A stretch of 64,000 nucleotides of DNA from assembly GCA_040397785.1 (NCBI GenBank), contig JBBAVI010000008.1, positions 31,673 through 95,672 of the forward strand, in the 5' to 3' direction. This document shows positions 1 to 8,205 of this stretch, one piece after another (the stretch's first letter is position 1; every line of letters begins with the position of its first letter). The stretch comes from M3007 sp040397785. GTDB taxonomy: Bacteria; Bacteroidota; Bacteroidia; Chitinophagales; Saprospiraceae. The notes below the pieces were generated by a model, which worked only from the letters and a program-made list of their open reading frames with translations, made no database searches and was not told the DNA's origin. Made by a program: the position numbers and the translations under genes.

Positions 1-135
1 TCTGTATTCGAACCCTTCAGAAAAGGGGAAAGCGATGATCCGTCGGACGGAACCGCTTTCGATTGCAACAGTTATCCGCAGAGCGTGACACTTTGACTAC
101 AACCGGAAACAACAGAATTTCTTGCTTAGTGCGAA
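1..135. other. Intergenic DNA at the window edge
   Basis: No reading frame with recognisable protein similarity is visible on either strand. It lies downstream of rpsJ, where rplC would be expected in an S10 operon, but no start of an L3-like protein is seen before the window ends. Confidence 0.5.
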
Positions 136-444
136 TTAAGTTAGCTTGACTTGAATGTCAACGCCGCTCGGAAGTTCCAATTTGGAAAGAGCGTCCACCG
201 TTTTTTGAGTCGGTGTGTATATTTCAATCAAGCGCTTGTGGGTGCGTAACTGGAACTGCTCTCGAGCTTTCTTATTCACGTGCGGGGAACGAAGCACGGT
301 GAAGATTTCTTTCTCAGTGGGCAGCGGAATCGGGCCAGTCACAACGGCTCCACTCGCACGAACTGTCTTTACGATCTTCTCAGTGGACTTATCCACTAAG
401 TTGTAGTCGTAGGACCGAAGTTTGATGCGAATTTTTTGATTCAT
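136..444 (-). CDS. rpsJ: 30S ribosomal protein S10
   Basis: This is ribosomal protein S10 of the small-subunit head, also known as the NusE partner of NusB in antitermination. The product is 102 residues, the usual length. It starts MNQKIRIKLRSYD and contains the family signatures VVTGPIPLPT and HVNKKAREQFQLRTHKRLIEI, ending SGVDIQVKLT. The frame stays open upstream to 492, but the ATG at 444 matches the conserved N-terminus, so I chose it. A Bacteroidota promoter at 533-565 would give a leader of about 85 nt. The upstream neighbour is recO, not fusA as is common in the phylum. Confidence 0.97.
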   Translation of the reverse strand: MNQKIRIKLRSYDYNLVDKSTEKIVKTVRASGAVVTGPIPLPTEKEIFTVLRSPHVNKKAREQFQLRTHKRLIEIYTPTQKTVDALSKLELPSGVDIQVKLT

Positions 445-532
445 TACCTGAAAGTATTGAAAATTAATGGTGTTTGCTTTGTTAAGCGGCAATCAAAACT
501 AAATTTTGAACCCCGTTCTCCAAAAGCGAGCG

Positions 533-565
533 CAAAGGTAGCAACAACCGAATCTATTATCCAAA
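533..565 (-). promoter_or_regulatory. Predicted promoter of rpsJ
   Basis: On the minus strand a TTTG (562-565) is followed after 21 bp by TACCTTTG (533-540), which fits the Bacteroidota -33 and -7 consensus (TTTG, TAnnTTTG). It lies about 90 bp upstream of the chosen rpsJ start. Confidence 0.6.
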
Positions 566-629
566 CGTTTTGAAAAAAAAATAAAAAATAAATCCTCAGG
601 CTGGAACTATTCCCCTTATTCTCTGTGTG

Positions 630-1361
630 CTATTCCATAATAAGTTCGAGGATTTCTGGGGTATTGACTTCATTAAACCCTTGTATGTGAAATTGGTAAA
701 ATTGTATTAAGTTGTATAGCAGTATTTTGCGTTCAGGTCGGGTAATTTGTACCAAATGACTTTCCTGCAAGGTGGTTTGTAACAACAAAAGCATCTGGTT
801 GGTAGCAACTTTTTCCATGTAAAAACGGTGATCGGGTCGTTCGGATAAAAATACCCCTTCTTTTAAGTCAAAAAAAGTTGATTGTTCCAATGCAAATTCC
901 AATACAGGCTGAAAGCCCAGGTATCCAGTTAGGTGTAAGAGGAAGTGCAGGTGAATATTTGCGATCGGATGGGGGCTTTCATCCAGCCATTGAATGTTTT
1001 GAAATACAAATTCAAACAGGTCTGGGTCATATTCAACTTCTGTGATGCTTTTACGGCATATTTCGGCCATAAATAATGCCACGGCACCGCGTTTTATTTC
1101 AAAAGGGATGGATGTGAGGATTAAGCAAGCCCTCAATTCTTTTAAACGGTGCAGTGCACTTGGATCTTCTTTAAAATAAGCAATGCCTTCCACTGCCATC
1201 ATGGGTTGAAACAGGCTGTAGGGCATGGCAGATTTGTTTGAACGAACGCCAGAGGCAATGAAGGAATGAAGTCCTTTTTCTTCTGTTAAAATATCTGCGA
1301 TGATGCTTGTTTCGCCATATTTGATGGCGCGCAGTACAATACCTCTTGTTTTAATGAGCAT
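630..1361 (-). CDS. recO: DNA repair protein RecO
   Basis: RecO helps load RecA on SSB-coated gaps in the RecFOR pathway. The 243-residue product has the typical N-terminal OB-fold start (MLIKTRGIVLRAIKYGETSIIADILTEEKG, residues 1-30) and the helical C-terminal region around HLHFLLHLTGYLGFQPVLE. No zinc-binding cysteine cluster is evident, as in some RecO proteins. Its start overlaps the end of the upstream MtfA-like gene by 11 bp, so the two are probably co-transcribed and translationally coupled. Confidence 0.93.
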   Translation of the reverse strand: MLIKTRGIVLRAIKYGETSIIADILTEEKGLHSFIASGVRSNKSAMPYSLFQPMMAVEGIAYFKEDPSALHRLKELRACLILTSIPFEIKRGAVALFMAEICRKSITEVEYDPDLFEFVFQNIQWLDESPHPIANIHLHFLLHLTGYLGFQPVLEFALEQSTFFDLKEGVFLSERPDHRFYMEKVATNQMLLLLQTTLQESHLVQITRPERKILLYNLIQFYQFHIQGFNEVNTPEILELIME

Positions 1362-2205
1362 TGATATAGCGTGTGTCGCTCAGAAATGATTTGGTGCTGA
1401 AAATTTGGTCAAGTTGCCTGCATGCTTCGGGCATCGTTGCTTGAAACGTTTTTGGAAAATTAAAATAATGGTGAATGAGTACGGGAAGCGGGGTTATGCC
1501 TGCCAAACCAATCGTTGCCTCTACATAGGCCCTATTCATGTTGCTTACTTGTTCGAGTTGGTCCCAAATGTCTATTCCAGTGCATGTTGGGTAATTTTCA
1601 TTGGGGTAGGTCAAGATGTACACCTTTGCGTATTCATACAAGGCCACGTTAAAGTATAAATCGGGTTGGATAAACGCTTGGGTGACTTGTTGGGCCGAAA
1701 ATAAAAGGCATCCATCGGCCTCATACATTTCAGATGCATGCGCAAAAGGATATTCGGGGCTTGGAAATGGAAGTGGGTAAACAATGACTTTTTCAAATTG
1801 CTTGAACAGATACTCGTGTTTTTCGAACGTTAACATAATCGCTTGAGCGGCTAACATAGTTTTAATGTCGAGTGGGACTTCATCTTCTTGAAAGCCTTTA
1901 GGCATCCATTCAACGCCCATCGTGAACATAGCGACCCGGGATCGGAAGCGTTTTTGTTCAAGCGGGCTATGCATATTATAGTTAGGGAAAAACTGCTCGA
2001 GTAAACGGGTAAGGTCTTTACTTAGTTCGGGTGGCCAACGGTTGTACCACCACCAATTAATTTGAGGGGCTAGTATGTAAACTAATACGGCGCCTAAAAT
2101 AAAAGGTACCATGGCGGGTGCATAGCCAGGATGAACGTCCCAAGCCATATAAAGTAGCAATATAGCGGGTAAAAGGAAAAAAAAAGCGATTCTATTGGCA
2201 GCCAT
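1351..2205 (-). CDS. Degenerate MtfA/M90-like membrane protein
   Basis: The 284-residue product has two N-terminal hydrophobic segments (about 6-22 and 29-46) followed by a region that resembles MtfA/M90 zinc peptidases: the AAQAIMLTF block (119-127), a VIVYP strand (140-144) and a C-terminal HYFNFPKTF block that corresponds to the EYFFexP region of the family. The position of the HExxH zinc motif reads Y190-E191-Y192-A193-K194, so both histidines are missing. I infer a membrane-tethered pseudo-peptidase. It is upstream of and overlaps recO. The family link rests on pattern reading and should be confirmed by a profile search. Confidence 0.6.
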   Translation of the reverse strand: MAANRIAFFFLLPAILLLYMAWDVHPGYAPAMVPFILGAVLVYILAPQINWWWYNRWPPELSKDLTRLLEQFFPNYNMHSPLEQKRFRSRVAMFTMGVEWMPKGFQEDEVPLDIKTMLAAQAIMLTFEKHEYLFKQFEKVIVYPLPFPSPEYPFAHASEMYEADGCLLFSAQQVTQAFIQPDLYFNVALYEYAKVYILTYPNENYPTCTGIDIWDQLEQVSNMNRAYVEATIGLAGITPLPVLIHHYFNFPKTFQATMPEACRQLDQIFSTKSFLSDTRYINAH

Positions 2206-2317
2206 AGGTGTTGAAACAAATCGTCATTACATGGATAGAAGGGTGCGGCAGTGCGGTAAAGGTACCTTGTTTTAAAAAAATATTCGAAATTGCTTTTTAT
2301 TCTGGTAGAATAGGTAT

Positions 2318-2325
2318 TATCTTTG
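2318..2325 (+). promoter_or_regulatory. -7 element of the tRNA-Phe promoter
   Basis: TATCTTTG matches the Bacteroidota TAnnTTTG -7 element and ends 21 bp before the tRNA. No well-placed -33 element is obvious; the nearest TTG (2290-2292) is 25 bp upstream. Confidence 0.45.
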
Positions 2326-2346
2326 CCCCGCTTTTGACAGCAGGCA

Positions 2347-2419
2347 GGTGCCTTAGCTCAGCTGGTAGAGCAATGGACTGAAAATCCATGTGTCCCCGGT
2401 TCGATTCCGGGAGGTACCA
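2347..2419 (+). tRNA. tRNA-Phe (GAA)
   Basis: A 73-nt cloverleaf. The acceptor stem GGTGCCT (2347-2353) pairs with AGGTACC (2412-2418) with one G-T pair, and the discriminator is A at 2419. The D arm contains TTAGCTCAGCTGGTAGAG. The anticodon loop is CTGAAAA with anticodon GAA, and the T loop is GGTTCGATTCC. The 3' CCA is not encoded. A strong terminator follows at 2429. Confidence 0.97.
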
Positions 2420-2428
2420 CAAGAGATT

Positions 2429-2457
2429 CCCGATGGTTAGTTCCATCGGGTTTTTTT
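2429..2457 (+). terminator. Rho-independent terminator of tRNA-Phe
   Basis: A perfect 8-bp stem CCCGATGG/CCATCGGG with a 6-nt loop is followed by seven T residues, starting 9 nt after the tRNA. Confidence 0.92.
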
Positions 2458-2532
2458 ATTTTATAACCTTTTATTTCGTTAATTTGTTGTAGAAATGTTT
2501 AAGAATTACCTAAACATTCCAAATATACGGTT

Positions 2533-3600
2533 ATGTCGGAGGATATTGTAATTCGGGTTTTATTATTGCCATTTGCCTTGCTGTACGGGATTGGCGTGGG
2601 CATTCGAAATTTGTTATACCGAGTTGGTGCTTTGCGCAGTGTTCGGTTTGATTTACCTATCATTTCGGTTGGAAATATGACTGTTGGTGGAACTGGGAAG
2701 TCGCCACACATTGAATATCTGTTGCGTTGGCTGGATCAATACATAGAAGTTGGGGTATTGAGCAGGGGGTATGGCCGCAAAACAGAAGGGTTTCGTGCGG
2801 TATCTGTGCAAGATACTGCCGAAATGGTTGGAGATGAGCCGCTTCAATTTAAACGGAAGTTTCCTGAATTGCCTGTTGTAGTGAGTGAAAGCAGGGCTTT
2901 GGGTATTCCTGAATTGATTAAACGGAACCCGGGTACAAACTGTGTTTTGTTGGATGATGCATTCCAGCATTTGGCTGTTACACCCGGTTTGAATATCTTA
3001 TTGACCGAATATAGTCGGCCTTTTACCCGAGATTGGTTGTTGCCTGCTGGTCGTTTGAGAGAATGGCGGCATGGGTATAAGCGGGCGGATTTGTTGGTTG
3101 TGACGAAGTGCCCAGCGGATCTTACGGCCAAACAGCGCAGTAACCTTACAGACGAATTAGACTTATATCCCCGTCAGCGTGTTTTTTTTTCTAGGTATAA
3201 GTATGGAATTCCGTATGACTTGTTACGCCCGGATGTGAAGCGTCCTTTGGATTTGGAAACGGATATCCTGTTGGTGAGTGCCATTGCGAATTCGGATTAT
3301 TTGCTCCAATATCTGGGCGGTGAGGCCCATTCTGTTGAAACCATTGAATTTGAAGATCATCATTTTTTTGAACCATCCGATTTGTTGGAAGTAAAAAAGC
3401 GCTTCGAACGCATGATAGGGCATCAAAAAATCATCGTAACTACTGAGAAAGATGCGATGCGCATGGAAATGCACAAAAATTTCTTTTGGGACAATGATTT
3501 GCCATTATATGTACTTCCAATTGAGGTGGCCTTTTTTGAGCAGGATGAAGCTGACTTTCAGGCAGAGGTCAAGAAGTTTTTGTTAAACTTTAAGGTTTAG
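2533..3600 (+). CDS. lpxK: Tetraacyldisaccharide 4'-kinase LpxK
   Basis: LpxK phosphorylates the 4' position of the lipid A disaccharide at the inner membrane. The 355-residue protein has an N-terminal hydrophobic anchor (about 5-30), the family P-loop VGNMTVGGTGKSPH (about 47-60), the SRGYGR motif, GDEP and LLDDAFQH, and a C-terminal region with TTEKDAMR. All are diagnostic of LpxK, and the length is normal. It supports a Gram-negative outer membrane with lipid A. The last 11 bp overlap the convergent 3' end of glgB. Confidence 0.95.
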   Translation: MSEDIVIRVLLLPFALLYGIGVGIRNLLYRVGALRSVRFDLPIISVGNMTVGGTGKSPHIEYLLRWLDQYIEVGVLSRGYGRKTEGFRAVSVQDTAEMVGDEPLQFKRKFPELPVVVSESRALGIPELIKRNPGTNCVLLDDAFQHLAVTPGLNILLTEYSRPFTRDWLLPAGRLREWRHGYKRADLLVVTKCPADLTAKQRSNLTDELDLYPRQRVFFSRYKYGIPYDLLRPDVKRPLDLETDILLVSAIANSDYLLQYLGGEAHSVETIEFEDHHFFEPSDLLEVKKRFERMIGHQKIIVTTEKDAMRMEMHKNFFWDNDLPLYVLPIEVAFFEQDEADFQAEVKKFLLNFKV

Positions 3601-5605
3601 ATTTTTTGGCAGAGCCAACTTTGGCTATTTTATCTGGGGTTGCAGGCGTTCCTTCAACTGATTCTGCTTTTACTTTTGGTGATTTTTTGGACTTCGGTGG
3701 CATTTCACTCTGAAAAATTTGGACGGCCAAAGGAGCTAGTTTGAATGAAATGGACTGTTCGTGCCCGTGCGAAGGTGTATGTTGTGCTGTTTTGGGATCA
3801 TTTATTGTGCCGCTTCCGCCAAATTCTATAGCATCGCTGTTTAGGACTTCAGTCCATGTTCCGCCAAGGGGCACACCGACCGTGTAAGATTCCATTGGAT
3901 TTGGATTAAAGTGACATATGATGAGCAGTGTTTGGTCTTCAGGATCGCCTTTGCGCAGGAAGGCAACCACGGAATTTTGAACGTCGTCGCCGGAAATCCA
4001 TTCAAATCCTGTTGGCGTAAATGCGTGCTTCCAAAATGCAGGCGTGGCCTTATAAAGTTTATTGAGTTGTTTCACCCAATTTTGAATTCCTCTGTGGGAT
4101 TGATATTCAAGCAATTCCCAAGTTACGCCTCGATCGTGGCCCCATTCTGTTGTTTGCGCAATCTCGCCTCCCATAAACAAAAGTTGATGTCCTGGGTGCG
4201 CCCATTGTAACCCAAACAATGCACGTAAATTGGCAAACTTTTGCCATTCATCACCTGGCATTTTATAGATCAAGGATGATTTTAAGTGCACTACTTCATC
4301 GTGGCTCAAGGGCAACATAAAGCATTCAGAAAAGGCATATGCCAAAGAAAACGTGATTTCATTTTGGTGCCATTTCCTGAAAATGGTAGGGCGTTTGAAG
4401 TAGCTTAAGGAATCGTGCATCCAACCCATCATCCATTTTTGTCCAAACCCGAGGCCGCCTTCGGAGGTAGGATGGCTAACTTTAGGAAATGCCGTACTTT
4501 CCTCTGCAATTGTTTCAACGCCAGGGTAGTGGTGATAAACGGCCTCATTGAAATCTTTTAAAAACGAAATTGCTTCCAGGTTTTCTCGGCCGCCATATAT
4601 ATTAGGAATCCATTCTCCTTCTTTGCGGGAATAGTCGTGATAAAGCATGGATGCCACCGCATCGACGCGCAAACCATCGATATGGTACTGGTCGAGCCAA
4701 AATAGTGCGTTGGAAATTAAAAAGGAGCGTACTTCATTACGGCCGTAATCAAAAATATACGAGTTCCAGTCTGGTTGAAACCCGCGGCGCATATCGGCAT
4801 ATTCATACAAGTGGGAGCCATCAAACAGATAAAGACCATGGATATCGCTTGGAAAATGGGATGGTACCCAGTCCAGGATTACACCAATTTCTGCTTTATG
4901 GAAAGCATCAACCAACTCCTTCAAGTCGTCGGGATCTCCAAATCGACTGGTTGGTGCGAAATAGCCGGTTACTTGATAGCCCCAAGATGGAAAGTAGGGA
5001 TGCTCCATTAAAGGCATAATCTCTACGTGGGTAAATCCCATTTCCTTTACATACTGTACCAACTCGGTGGCCAATTCTTTATAGTTGAGGGAGCGATTGC
5101 CATCATCCACCAATTTTTTCCAGGAACCAATGTGTACTTCATAAACCGACCAAGGTTTTGGTTCTTTTGCAACGGCTTTGCGGTGTTCCATCCAAGCGGC
5201 ATCATCCCATTGGTGGTCAAATGACCAAACCATTGACCCAGTGCGTGGGGGCGTTTCCCAGCGCAATGCATAGGGATCGCCTTTGTCCAGTTCGATCCCA
5301 GTAGCGGTATGAATATGGTATTTATAGGTATCACCTTTTACAACGCCCGGAATGAAACCTTCCCAGATGCCACTTTTATCCCACCGAGGCAGCAGTTGGT
5401 GTACCCCTGCTTGCCAGTTGTTAAAATTGCCCGTCACAGATACCAATTTTGCATTTGGGGCCCAAACAGCAAAGTAAGCACCATGCTTTCCATTTAAATC
5501 AATCAAATGGCTTCCAAGTTTACGATAAAGTTGAAAATGTTTGCCGGCTTGAAAGAGCGCGATGTCAAATTCTGTAAGTAAGGAGTGCGCGATAACTTTT
5601 TCCAT
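3590..5605 (-). CDS. glgB: 1,4-alpha-glucan branching enzyme
   Basis: GlgB transfers glucan segments to make alpha-1,6 branches in glycogen. The 671-residue product has an N-terminal CBM48 (YFAVWAPNAKLVSVTGNFNNW), a GH13 barrel and a C-terminal beta domain. The GH13 regions are intact: ILDWVPSHF, GLRVDAVASMLY (nucleophile Asp), TIAEESTAFP (acid/base Glu) and PLSHDEVVH. The ATG at 5605 begins MEKVIAHSLLTEFD; the frame runs 16 codons further, but this start fits the family and leaves room for a promoter towards the divergent Crp/Fnr gene. The last 35 residues form a Lys/Pro/Ser-rich tail unlike the enzyme core. The 3' end overlaps lpxK by 11 bp. Confidence 0.95.
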   Translation of the reverse strand: MEKVIAHSLLTEFDIALFQAGKHFQLYRKLGSHLIDLNGKHGAYFAVWAPNAKLVSVTGNFNNWQAGVHQLLPRWDKSGIWEGFIPGVVKGDTYKYHIHTATGIELDKGDPYALRWETPPRTGSMVWSFDHQWDDAAWMEHRKAVAKEPKPWSVYEVHIGSWKKLVDDGNRSLNYKELATELVQYVKEMGFTHVEIMPLMEHPYFPSWGYQVTGYFAPTSRFGDPDDLKELVDAFHKAEIGVILDWVPSHFPSDIHGLYLFDGSHLYEYADMRRGFQPDWNSYIFDYGRNEVRSFLISNALFWLDQYHIDGLRVDAVASMLYHDYSRKEGEWIPNIYGGRENLEAISFLKDFNEAVYHHYPGVETIAEESTAFPKVSHPTSEGGLGFGQKWMMGWMHDSLSYFKRPTIFRKWHQNEITFSLAYAFSECFMLPLSHDEVVHLKSSLIYKMPGDEWQKFANLRALFGLQWAHPGHQLLFMGGEIAQTTEWGHDRGVTWELLEYQSHRGIQNWVKQLNKLYKATPAFWKHAFTPTGFEWISGDDVQNSVVAFLRKGDPEDQTLLIICHFNPNPMESYTVGVPLGGTWTEVLNSDAIEFGGSGTINDPKTAQHTPSHGHEQSISFKLAPLAVQIFQSEMPPKSKKSPKVKAESVEGTPATPDKIAKVGSAKKSKP

Positions 5606-5738
5606 GGTGTAAGATAGTTCATCAGGGGGAAAGGTAATAGAATAACTACGCAATATCTGTTTTTTTTTGCATTGGCACAGTTTTGGTAACAGAGCGTTTG
5701 AGATCTATTTTCCTACTTCTGAATTTGAACAACTCCAT

Positions 5739-6419
5739 ATGAACGCACATGATTTGACTGATACATTTAGCAAATTTCCGCTTTTTTCTGCATTACAGCA
5801 ACCTGATTTGTCTTTGTTGGGCAAAATGGCTGAGTATCGCATTGTTCCCAAGCATTCGTTTGTTTATTTGGCGGATGAACCAAGCAATTACATTTGCTTA
5901 TTGGTCAACGGAGCGGTTAAAATTGGAATATTCTCGCCGGATGGTCGTGAGATCATCAAGAGTATTCAACATCCGCAGTCCATGTTTGGTGAACTTGGTC
6001 TGACCGGGGAGCATCGGCGTACTGAATTTGCCGCTACTATGAATCGAGAGGTAGAATACTACATGGTCAAAGTAGACGACTTCAAAGTATTGCTTCAGCA
6101 AAATTTTGAATTGGCGCAAGCCGTAATGCTTTACCTGGGTGAGCGCCTGCGCAAAGCGGAACGCCAATGGGAATCGTTGATTTTGAAAGATGTTCGCACC
6201 AGGATTGTTGAGTTTTTGAAAGAAAGTGCGGGAGAACGCGGACGGCAAGTGGGTTACGAAACGTTGGTAAAACATGGTTTAACACAGCAAGATATTGCCA
6301 ATTTAGTTGGTGCAAGCCGTCAGACAGTAACGGCCATTTTGAATGAGCTCAAGAAGTCGAATCTTATCCATTTTAATCGCAATACCATTTTGATTCGCGA
6401 TATGGATAAACTCAACTAA
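5739..6419 (+). CDS. Crp/Fnr family transcriptional regulator
   Basis: A 226-residue regulator with an N-terminal cyclic-nucleotide-type beta-barrel (SNYICLLVNGAVKIGIFSPDGRE, then SMFGELGLTGEHRRTEFA), a dimerisation helix and a C-terminal winged HTH (LTQQDIANLVGASRQTVTAILNELK). The barrel lacks the Fnr cysteine cluster. The ligand is unknown. It is divergent from glgB, which makes glgB a possible target by position only. An upstream in-frame ATG exists at 5667, but the 5739 start gives the normal family length. Its stop overlaps the convergent glucosaminidase gene by 4 bp. Confidence 0.88.
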   Translation: MNAHDLTDTFSKFPLFSALQQPDLSLLGKMAEYRIVPKHSFVYLADEPSNYICLLVNGAVKIGIFSPDGREIIKSIQHPQSMFGELGLTGEHRRTEFAATMNREVEYYMVKVDDFKVLLQQNFELAQAVMLYLGERLRKAERQWESLILKDVRTRIVEFLKESAGERGRQVGYETLVKHGLTQQDIANLVGASRQTVTAILNELKKSNLIHFNRNTILIRDMDKLN

Positions 6420-7297
6420 TGATCGAATCGGTTGAGGTCATATTTTTCGATAACTCCTATTAATTTCTCGGCATAATTACGGTCTGTTGCGTAACCAACA
6501 GACTGTAATCCATTTGCCCACTTTCGGTAATCGCGGCCGTATTTTTTCAATTTGGCATAACGGCCGGTTGAAATCATTTGGCTGTGTGCACGCCAACTTT
6601 CCCACGGATTTGGAAAAATTCGAAAAAAGTCCTTGTGGGTATCGTCTGTGAAATTAGAACAATGTCCTTTTCTACATTTTCGAGAGAAGCATTTCATTCC
6701 GAAATGGTTATTGTTGCTTTTTGCTAGTTTACTTGCCCCGGCCCGGCTTTCAATCAACCCTTGCGCCAGGCTTATACTGGCAGGTACTCCGTATTTGCGC
6801 ATTTCTTCGATGGCAATTTTGGAATAACGTGCAACATAATCGCCCGATTCTCCCCCTAATTCTTGCGCACTAACAGGCGCGGCTTCGTTTTTTGGCTTCT
6901 TTTTGGTTGGTTTTTCAATTTTGGCAGACGCACCAATTTCTAAAGCCGTTTCAACAGCCAGTCCTGGAATATCTTCAGATACCGGAAGACTTTCCGGGTT
7001 ATAAATCAATAGCAGGTAAGCTGTACTCCCAACAAATACGAGTTTTAAGACACCTTGTTTGTGAAAAAGCCCAAAAGTGTAGCGGTTGAGTTGAAAACGG
7101 ATGGCAATCCAATTGCGTCGAATACGGACGAGCATTAAACGGAAAAGATCCGACATTGGAATTGCATCCGGCGTTTCCTGCATTAACCTTCCCGGGCTCA
7201 TAGAAGCGCGGTTAACGCGGTTCAAAGCGGATGAAATGCGTTGGTTTTTTTTGTTTTGGTTGTTTTCTTGCTCGGAATATAACTTTGTGCGTCCCAT
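6416..7297 (-). CDS. Membrane-anchored glucosaminidase-domain protein
   Basis: The 293-residue protein has a basic N-terminal cytoplasmic region of about 80 residues, one hydrophobic segment (LVFVGSTAYLLLIY) and a C-terminal glucosaminidase domain of the FlgJ/LytG type. Visible motifs are SISLAQGLIESRAG with the candidate catalytic Glu, NNNHFGMKC, and the terminal YATDRNYAEKLIGVIEKYDL. It is expected to cleave peptidoglycan glycan strands in the periplasm. The type II topology matches many Bacteroidota paralogues. Confidence 0.9.
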   Translation of the reverse strand: MGRTKLYSEQENNQNKKNQRISSALNRVNRASMSPGRLMQETPDAIPMSDLFRLMLVRIRRNWIAIRFQLNRYTFGLFHKQGVLKLVFVGSTAYLLLIYNPESLPVSEDIPGLAVETALEIGASAKIEKPTKKKPKNEAAPVSAQELGGESGDYVARYSKIAIEEMRKYGVPASISLAQGLIESRAGASKLAKSNNNHFGMKCFSRKCRKGHCSNFTDDTHKDFFRIFPNPWESWRAHSQMISTGRYAKLKKYGRDYRKWANGLQSVGYATDRNYAEKLIGVIEKYDLNRFDH

Positions 7298-7573
7298 ATT
7301 GAAGGCGGTAATTTAGATTGATGACCAATGAGACTGCAAATATAAAACAATTAGTTTTTATAAATCAATAGTTGAAACAAAATATTTATTCAGTTTGGTC
7401 AGATTTTGGCTAAGTTCGTATTTGCTGTAGTTCAGGCATCCTTTTTCATGTTAGATACGTCAGAGAGGCAGCGTTTGAGTTTGGCGCTTCGTTTTAACGT
7501 GTAAGTCTAACGAAGTACGAACAGATTTTGCCAAACGATTTCTAGTCCTTAACTTTCCAACGGAAATCAACCT
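7298..7573. other. Intergenic region upstream of the ECF sigma gene
   Basis: No gene is visible. It contains a short inverted repeat, CTTCGTT (7487-7493) and AACGAAG (7509-7515), about 60 bp upstream of the sigma factor start, which might be an operator or autoregulated promoter. No consensus TAnnTTTG element was found. Confidence 0.4.
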
Positions 7574-8161
7574 ATGGATTTCGCACTTAATTTGGAATCT
7601 GCTGAACATGATTTAATCAATGCCCTTTTGCGACAAGAAAGATGGGCTCAAAAGCTGCTTTATGAGCAGTATTACGGCGCTATGATGGGGGTTTGCCTTC
7701 GTTATGCAGGGTCGAAGGATGAGGCTTTGGATTTATTGCATGAGGGATTTATTAAAGTGTTTCAACGCATTGACCGCTACCGCCCGGGAACTTCTTTGCC
7801 TTCGTGGATTCGGACCATTGTAGTAAATACCTGTATTGACTATTATCGAAAGATGGTTCGCCGTCGAACCGAAGATATTCATGAGGCTACTTACACCTAT
7901 AATGATGATCCGGATGCACTGAGTCAGTTGACTGAGCAAGAAATATTGGCGGCAGTACAAGAATTATCACCGGCTTATCGGGCTGTGTTCAATTTATATG
8001 TGGTAGAGGGCTATTCGCACAAAGAAATTGGCGAGGCGCTTCAAATTACAGAGAGCACTTCTCGGAGTAATCTGGTAAAAGCCCGTATTAAACTACAAGA
8101 GTTTTTTGCTTCCCGTCGCATGGATTTTGAGATCGGGAAAGTTGAAGCCCAATTGGATTGA
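7574..8161 (+). CDS. ECF-type RNA polymerase sigma factor
   Basis: A 195-residue ECF sigma factor. Region 2 is seen at YAGSKDEALDLLHEGFIKVFQRIDRY and SWIRTIVVNTCIDYYRK, and region 4 at LSPAYRAVFNLYVVEGYSHKEIGEALQITESTSRSNLVKARIKL. Regions 1.1 and 3 are absent, as expected. The next gene encodes a predicted inner-membrane protein with a barrel domain and is probably its cognate regulator. The context suggests an envelope-stress or vesiculation-type regulon, which is inference. Confidence 0.93.
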   Translation: MDFALNLESAEHDLINALLRQERWAQKLLYEQYYGAMMGVCLRYAGSKDEALDLLHEGFIKVFQRIDRYRPGTSLPSWIRTIVVNTCIDYYRKMVRRRTEDIHEATYTYNDDPDALSQLTEQEILAAVQELSPAYRAVFNLYVVEGYSHKEIGEALQITESTSRSNLVKARIKLQEFFASRRMDFEIGKVEAQLD

Positions 8162-8205
8162 TTTTTGCAAACCTATATGAAATTACTTCGACCCAACTAA
8201 AGGTC

